64,000 nucleotides of DNA from Streptomyces venezuelae. Lineage in GTDB: Bacteria; Actinomycetota; Actinomycetes; Streptomycetales; Streptomycetaceae. The DNA lies in assembly GCF_008642275.1 (NCBI RefSeq), contig NZ_CP029189.1:7050001-7114000 (forward strand), written 5' to 3'. The position numbers and the translations under genes are program-made. A model generated the notes under the pieces. That model searched no databases and was not told the DNA's origin. It saw nothing but the letters and a program-made list of their open reading frames with translations. Shown here in pieces: positions 60,529 through 64,000 of this stretch. Each line of letters begins with the position of its first letter. Position 1 is the first letter of the stretch.

Positions 60529-62118
60529 TCAGCCCATCCGTTCCAGGAGGTGGTCGCCGACCCGCAGGGCGTTCGCGATGGCCGTCAGCGACGGGTTGAC
60601 CGCGCCGATGCTCGGGAAGAAGCTCGTGTCGACCACGTACAGGTTGTCCAGCTCGTGCGCCTTGCAGTTGAGGTCCAGCGCCGACGACGCGGGATCGGTG
60701 CCGAAGCGTACGGTGCCGGCCTGGTGCGCGGTGGCCCCGATGGGCATGCCCTTGTGCAGGTAGAGGCTGTGGTCCAGCAGGTGGTGCTCGTGCATGCCGA
60801 GACGGCCCAGCATGCCCTGGAGCTTGTGCCGCAGCCGCTTCAGCCCGGCCGTGTTGTGGGACTCGTCGAGCGCGAGGTGGATACGGCCGTCGCCGTCCAG
60901 GGTGACGCGGTTGTCGGGCAGCGGCAGGTCCTCCCCGCACAGCCAGAAGTCCACGGCGTGGTGGGCCATGACCTCGAAGGGCATGTCCGGGGACACCGCC
61001 CCGGCCCAGCGCGGGGCCTCGCCGTGGATCTGCTCGGCGTCCGACTTGCCGAGCATCTGGATCCCGCCGAGGGGGTACTCCCAGTCGTCCGCGCCCAGGT
61101 ACCAGTCGTGCAGGGCGAGGGTCTTCTGGAACTGCGTGTCGTTCGGCTCCCGTGAGACGGCCATCAGCGCCAGGTTGTTGTGGCGCATGTAGAACCGCCC
61201 GACCACGTCCGAACCGTTCGCGAGGCCCCGCGGATGCCGGTCGTTCGCCGAAGCGAGCAGCAGCGCCGCCGAGTTGACCGCGCCACAGGCCACGACCACG
61301 AGGTCGGCGGAGAAACGGGCCTCCTCGCCGCCGTCGATCCGGGCGACGACCGAGCTGACCGTGCGTCCCGTCGGATCGGTCTCCAGCCGCAGCACATGGG
61401 CGTGGGTGACCAGCTCGACTCCCGGGTGCCGCAGCGCGGGCTCCACACAGATCACCTGGGCGTCGGACTTGCCGCGCACCAGGCACGGGAAGCCGTCGAC
61501 CCGGTTGCAGCGGATGCAGACGCTGGACGGGGTCGCCCGGCCGGTCGCGTCCTGGTCCAGGTCGACCCCGATGGGCAGGTGGAAGGGGTGCAGGCCCTGC
61601 TTCTCCAGGTCGTCGCTCAACTGCTGGATCCGCGGCTCGTGTTCCACCGGCGGGTGAGCGTACTGGGCACTCGCCGGACCCTCCGTGGGGTCCTCTCCGT
61701 GCCGGCCGTGCACCCGGTAGAGGTGCTCCGCCTGGGTGTAGTACGGCTCCAGGTCCTCGTAACGGACCGGCCAGGCGGGCGAGATCCCGTCGTGGTGCCG
61801 CAGCTCCCCGAAGTCCTCCGGGCGCAGCCGGAACAGGGCCGCGCCGTAGAACTTGGTGTTGCCGCCCACGTAGTAGTTGACCTCGGGCGGGAACTCACGG
61901 CCGTGCCGGTCGAACCAGAACTCGGGCGCGCGGTACTTCCCCTTGACGAACACCGCCGTGGAATCCCAGTTGTCGCGTTCGCGGGGCAGGTAGCCACCGC
62001 GTTCGAGGATCAGCACCCGCTTGCCGGACGGGGCGAGGCGGTGGGCGAGCGTGCCGCCGCCCGCGCCCGTTCCGATGACGATGACGTCGTAGTGCGGAGC
62101 GTCGTTCAACCGGATCAC
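60529..62118 (-). CDS. GMC-family FAD oxidoreductase
   Basis: This 529-residue flavoprotein of the GMC family has the FAD loop VIVIGTGAGGGTLAHRLAP, the substrate-side block NYYVGGNTKFYGAALFRLRP and the C-terminal VDTSFFPSIGAVNPSLTAIA with the catalytic pair. A Cys cluster CIRCNRVDGFPC near residue 215 is noteworthy. Relatives oxidise alcohols or sugars. It sits upstream of the SDR gene on the same strand. Confidence 0.9.
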   Translation of the reverse strand: MIRLNDAPHYDVIVIGTGAGGGTLAHRLAPSGKRVLILERGGYLPRERDNWDSTAVFVKGKYRAPEFWFDRHGREFPPEVNYYVGGNTKFYGAALFRLRPEDFGELRHHDGISPAWPVRYEDLEPYYTQAEHLYRVHGRHGEDPTEGPASAQYAHPPVEHEPRIQQLSDDLEKQGLHPFHLPIGVDLDQDATGRATPSSVCIRCNRVDGFPCLVRGKSDAQVICVEPALRHPGVELVTHAHVLRLETDPTGRTVSSVVARIDGGEEARFSADLVVVACGAVNSAALLLASANDRHPRGLANGSDVVGRFYMRHNNLALMAVSREPNDTQFQKTLALHDWYLGADDWEYPLGGIQMLGKSDAEQIHGEAPRWAGAVSPDMPFEVMAHHAVDFWLCGEDLPLPDNRVTLDGDGRIHLALDESHNTAGLKRLRHKLQGMLGRLGMHEHHLLDHSLYLHKGMPIGATAHQAGTVRFGTDPASSALDLNCKAHELDNLYVVDTSFFPSIGAVNPSLTAIANALRVGDHLLERMG

Positions 62119-62227
62119 CGTCCTCGGCTCGCGGCGGCGCCGCCCCGGCGGACCGGTCGCGGCAGGATCCCCCTTCGAACGTATACGCCCCCCGCCGGTG
62201 CGGCACCCGGGGGCCGTGAGGTGCCCC

Positions 62228-63187
62228 TCACAGGACGGCGATCGGGTTCACCGGCGAACCGGTGGCTCCCGGCAGCCGCAGCGGTGCCACCGTGCACAGG
62301 AACCGCCGGCGCCCGAGCCCGGCGCAGGCGTCGGCCAGTTCCTCCAGGTCCAGGTAGTCCATCAGGTGCATGCCGAGGGCGTGCAGGGCCAGGACGTGCA
62401 CGGGGAAGGAGACGCCGGGAACCGGGCTCGGAGCCGTGTCGTTGTTGCCGTCCGAGCCGAGGAGGGCGACCTGCCGCTCGGCCAGCAGCCGCATGCACGC
62501 CGGATGCAGGCCCGCCCGCGCGTGCGCCGCGTTCCACGCCCCGGCCTCCTGGCGCCGGCGCCGGTGGCCGACCCGTACGAGCAGCAGGTCACCCGGCCCG
62601 AACCGGACGCCCTGGGCCTCCTCGGCCGCCGTGAGGTCCTCCGGGGTCACGAAGTCCCCGGGCTCCAGCCAGGGGACCCCGCGCAGGCGCGGGACGTCCA
62701 GCAGGACCCCGGGGCCGACGATGCCGTCGCGCACCAGGTCGAGGGTGATCCCGTGGGCGCCGCCCGCGGCCAGCCGGCTCTCCGGGACACCGCCGTGGAG
62801 CTCGCCGTCGAACACGACGTGACACAGGGCGTCGAGATGGCTGTGGGCGTCCCCGTGCACGTTCATGGCGAACCGGTCCAGGGCGAAGTGCACGCCCGGG
62901 GTTCCGGTTTCCGGCGCGGTCGGGGCCGTCAGACGGTAGACCGCGGGCTGCGGATCGTCCGGCCCCGGCTGCGTCTCGATGGGGGCGGCCAGCGACACGG
63001 TGCGCCCGAGGCGCACCTCGGCCGCGGCCGCGGCCACCCGCTCCGGGGTCAGGTGGGCGAGGATGCCGCGCCGGTGCCCGGCGCCGGCGGACGCCCGGCG
63101 GCACAGCTCGGCGTGCAGGGACCGGAAGGCCGCCTCCGCCATGAAAGGCGAAGCCGTCCGGTCGGGCGTCGGGTCGTCGTCCGTCAC
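62228..63187 (-). CDS. Cyclase-family metal hydrolase
   Basis: This 319-residue protein of the cyclase/kynurenine formamidase fold starts at GTG 63187 behind GGGAGGA. The metal site HGDAHSHLDALCHVVFDG is clear, and GPGDLLLVRVGHRRRRQ and LLGSDGNNDTAPSPV-type blocks follow. Members hydrolyse amides or lactones; the substrate here is unknown. It is upstream of the GMC gene on the same strand. The frame remains open past 63187 but without conservation. Confidence 0.86.
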   Translation of the reverse strand: MTDDDPTPDRTASPFMAEAAFRSLHAELCRRASAGAGHRRGILAHLTPERVAAAAAEVRLGRTVSLAAPIETQPGPDDPQPAVYRLTAPTAPETGTPGVHFALDRFAMNVHGDAHSHLDALCHVVFDGELHGGVPESRLAAGGAHGITLDLVRDGIVGPGVLLDVPRLRGVPWLEPGDFVTPEDLTAAEEAQGVRFGPGDLLLVRVGHRRRRQEAGAWNAAHARAGLHPACMRLLAERQVALLGSDGNNDTAPSPVPGVSFPVHVLALHALGMHLMDYLDLEELADACAGLGRRRFLCTVAPLRLPGATGSPVNPIAVL

Positions 63188-63261
63188 GCGGGTCCTCCCG
63201 GTCTGCCGAAGGCCCCGCCTCCACTGTCCGCCGCCGCGGCGCCCCGTGCATCCCGGCAGTC

Positions 63262-64000
63262 TCAGGGGCGGTGTCCGGCGACCGACCGGTGCGCGACGGG
63301 GAAGTCGAAGTAGGTGTCCGGGAACAGCTCCGGCTTGTGCGTGAAGTGCCACCACTCCTCGGGCAGGTTGACGAATCCCTCCGCCGCCAGCGCCGACCTC
63401 AGCAGGTCCCGGTTGGCGCGCTGTGTCCCCTGGACGCGCGGGTCGTCGGTGTGCGACAGCGTGTCGAAGCAGTCGAAACCCGTTCCCATGTCGACCGAGT
63501 TGTCCGGGTACCGCTCTGCCTGGGGCGCATGGCAGGGCACCGACTCCTGCCCCGGCCGCGGGCGGGGCGCCGGCAGCGCGGGCAGCCGTACCAGCGTCAC
63601 GTCCGTCGTGCTGCCCCGGCTGTGCCCCGATTTCTTCGCGATGTATCCGTCCTCGAACAGCCGGGACTTGTCGACGCGCGGGTAGAACTCCGCCTTCCGC
63701 CGCTCGTCGCCGAGGTCCTCGGCCCACCGTACGAAGTGGTCGACGGCCCGCTGCGGCCGGTAGCAGTCGTACACCTTGAGCGAGTACCCCTGGCGCAGCA
63801 GGCGCACCTGGGCCCGGTGCAGGGCCTGCGCGGCCGGGCGCGTCAGGATGCAGACGGGCTGCCGGTAGCCGTCGACCGGATCGCCGACGAAGTTGTGCGG
63901 ACGCACGTACCGCATCTCCTGCAGGATCGTGGGGTCGACCGAGCTCAGCGCCACGAACGCGCGCGGGGCCTTCTCCCCGGGCGGCGGCGCGCTCGCCCCG
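63262..64000 (-). CDS. VanX-type D-Ala-D-Ala dipeptidase (partial, 5' end outside window)
   Basis: The frame is open to the window edge; the residues before VALSSVDPTIL (GASAPPPGEKAPRA) look like the end of an export signal, so the start lies outside. The M15D core is clear: YDCYRPQRAVDHFV, KKSGHSRGSTTDVTLV (zinc His and Asp), NSVDMGTGFDCFDTLSH and EEWWHFTHKPELFPDTYF (Glu-x-x-x-His). Such enzymes cleave D-Ala-D-Ala in cell-wall turnover or vancomycin resistance. No vanHA gene lies in the window. Confidence 0.93.
   Translation of the reverse strand, partial: GASAPPPGEKAPRAFVALSSVDPTILQEMRYVRPHNFVGDPVDGYRQPVCILTRPAAQALHRAQVRLLRQGYSLKVYDCYRPQRAVDHFVRWAEDLGDERRKAEFYPRVDKSRLFEDGYIAKKSGHSRGSTTDVTLVRLPALPAPRPRPGQESVPCHAPQAERYPDNSVDMGTGFDCFDTLSHTDDPRVQGTQRANRDLLRSALAAEGFVNLPEEWWHFTHKPELFPDTYFDFPVAHRSVAGHRP

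Noticed and set aside
1..64000. tRNA, rRNA, CRISPR arrays or intact IS elements
   Set aside because: No cloverleaf-like pattern, spaced repeats or full transposase with terminal repeats was recognised; a dedicated tool could still find a tRNA I overlooked.

Overview
The window is very GC-rich (mostly above 70% by eye), with GTG starts, GGAGG-type ribosome sites, a very high share of third-position G/C and rare TTA codons. Gene families such as DevS/DevR-like sensors, SpoIIE/STAS regulators, GlsB, PRC-barrel, emfourin, SAV_915 and MSMEG_6728 point to a Streptomyces or close relative, probably an accessory, stress-rich part of the chromosome. No rRNA, tRNA, CRISPR array or intact insertion sequence was seen.

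Region by region. 1-6.9 kb is a potassium block: the start of kdpB, kdpA, kdpF and a 27-codon leader ORF on the minus strand, then two APC-superfamily permeases on the plus strand, the first a KimA-type K+ transporter. 7.1-12.7 kb holds a secreted cyclophilin and a dormancy/hypoxia-type module: DevR-like regulator, STAS protein, pyridoxamine-oxidase-like protein, two-GAF histidine kinase and PPK2. 12.7-19.6 kb holds a TetR/metallo-beta-lactamase-fold pair, an M9 collagenase, small enzymes, a PASTA lipoprotein and an orphan emfourin protease inhibitor. 19.7-21.3 kb is a visibly lower-GC island with an unfamiliar membrane-anchored protein. 21.4-26.3 kb carries small stress-envelope genes (GlsB, BrkB/YihY, two PRC-barrel proteins) and a decayed corA.

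26.5-36.2 kb has an unusual two-headed MarR-type regulator facing a membrane protein plus a serine hydrolase, a DUF4118/GAF protein, a Ser/Thr kinase with a von Willebrand-like tail, a second-type lysA with a SAV_915 gene, and corA. 36.5-40 kb is a copper block (CopC-CopD fusion, YcnI, His-rich membrane protein). 40.2-48.8 kb contains an SH3 protein, a PAS-GAF-PP2C-ATPase regulator, a zinc-ribbon SDR, a TetR gene and secreted proteins including a glycine-rich one. 49.2-56.9 kb holds a P450, DoxX, DUF2804, a TetR/SGNH-hydrolase pair, a second DHFR-like protein and a GH15 glucosidase. 57-64 kb is all minus strand: cydAB (bd oxidase), an SDR, a GMC oxidoreductase, a cyclase-family hydrolase and a VanX-type D-Ala-D-Ala dipeptidase cut by the window edge.

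Taken together the genes suit coping with osmotic, oxygen-limitation, metal and envelope stress: K+ uptake, a DevRS-like sensor pair, polyphosphate kinase, bd oxidase and anti-sigma-type signalling. Two degraded gene copies (DUF4118 and corA), each with an intact relative in the window, show that the region is turning over. All functional calls rest on reading translations and on recalled family features; no database search was run.
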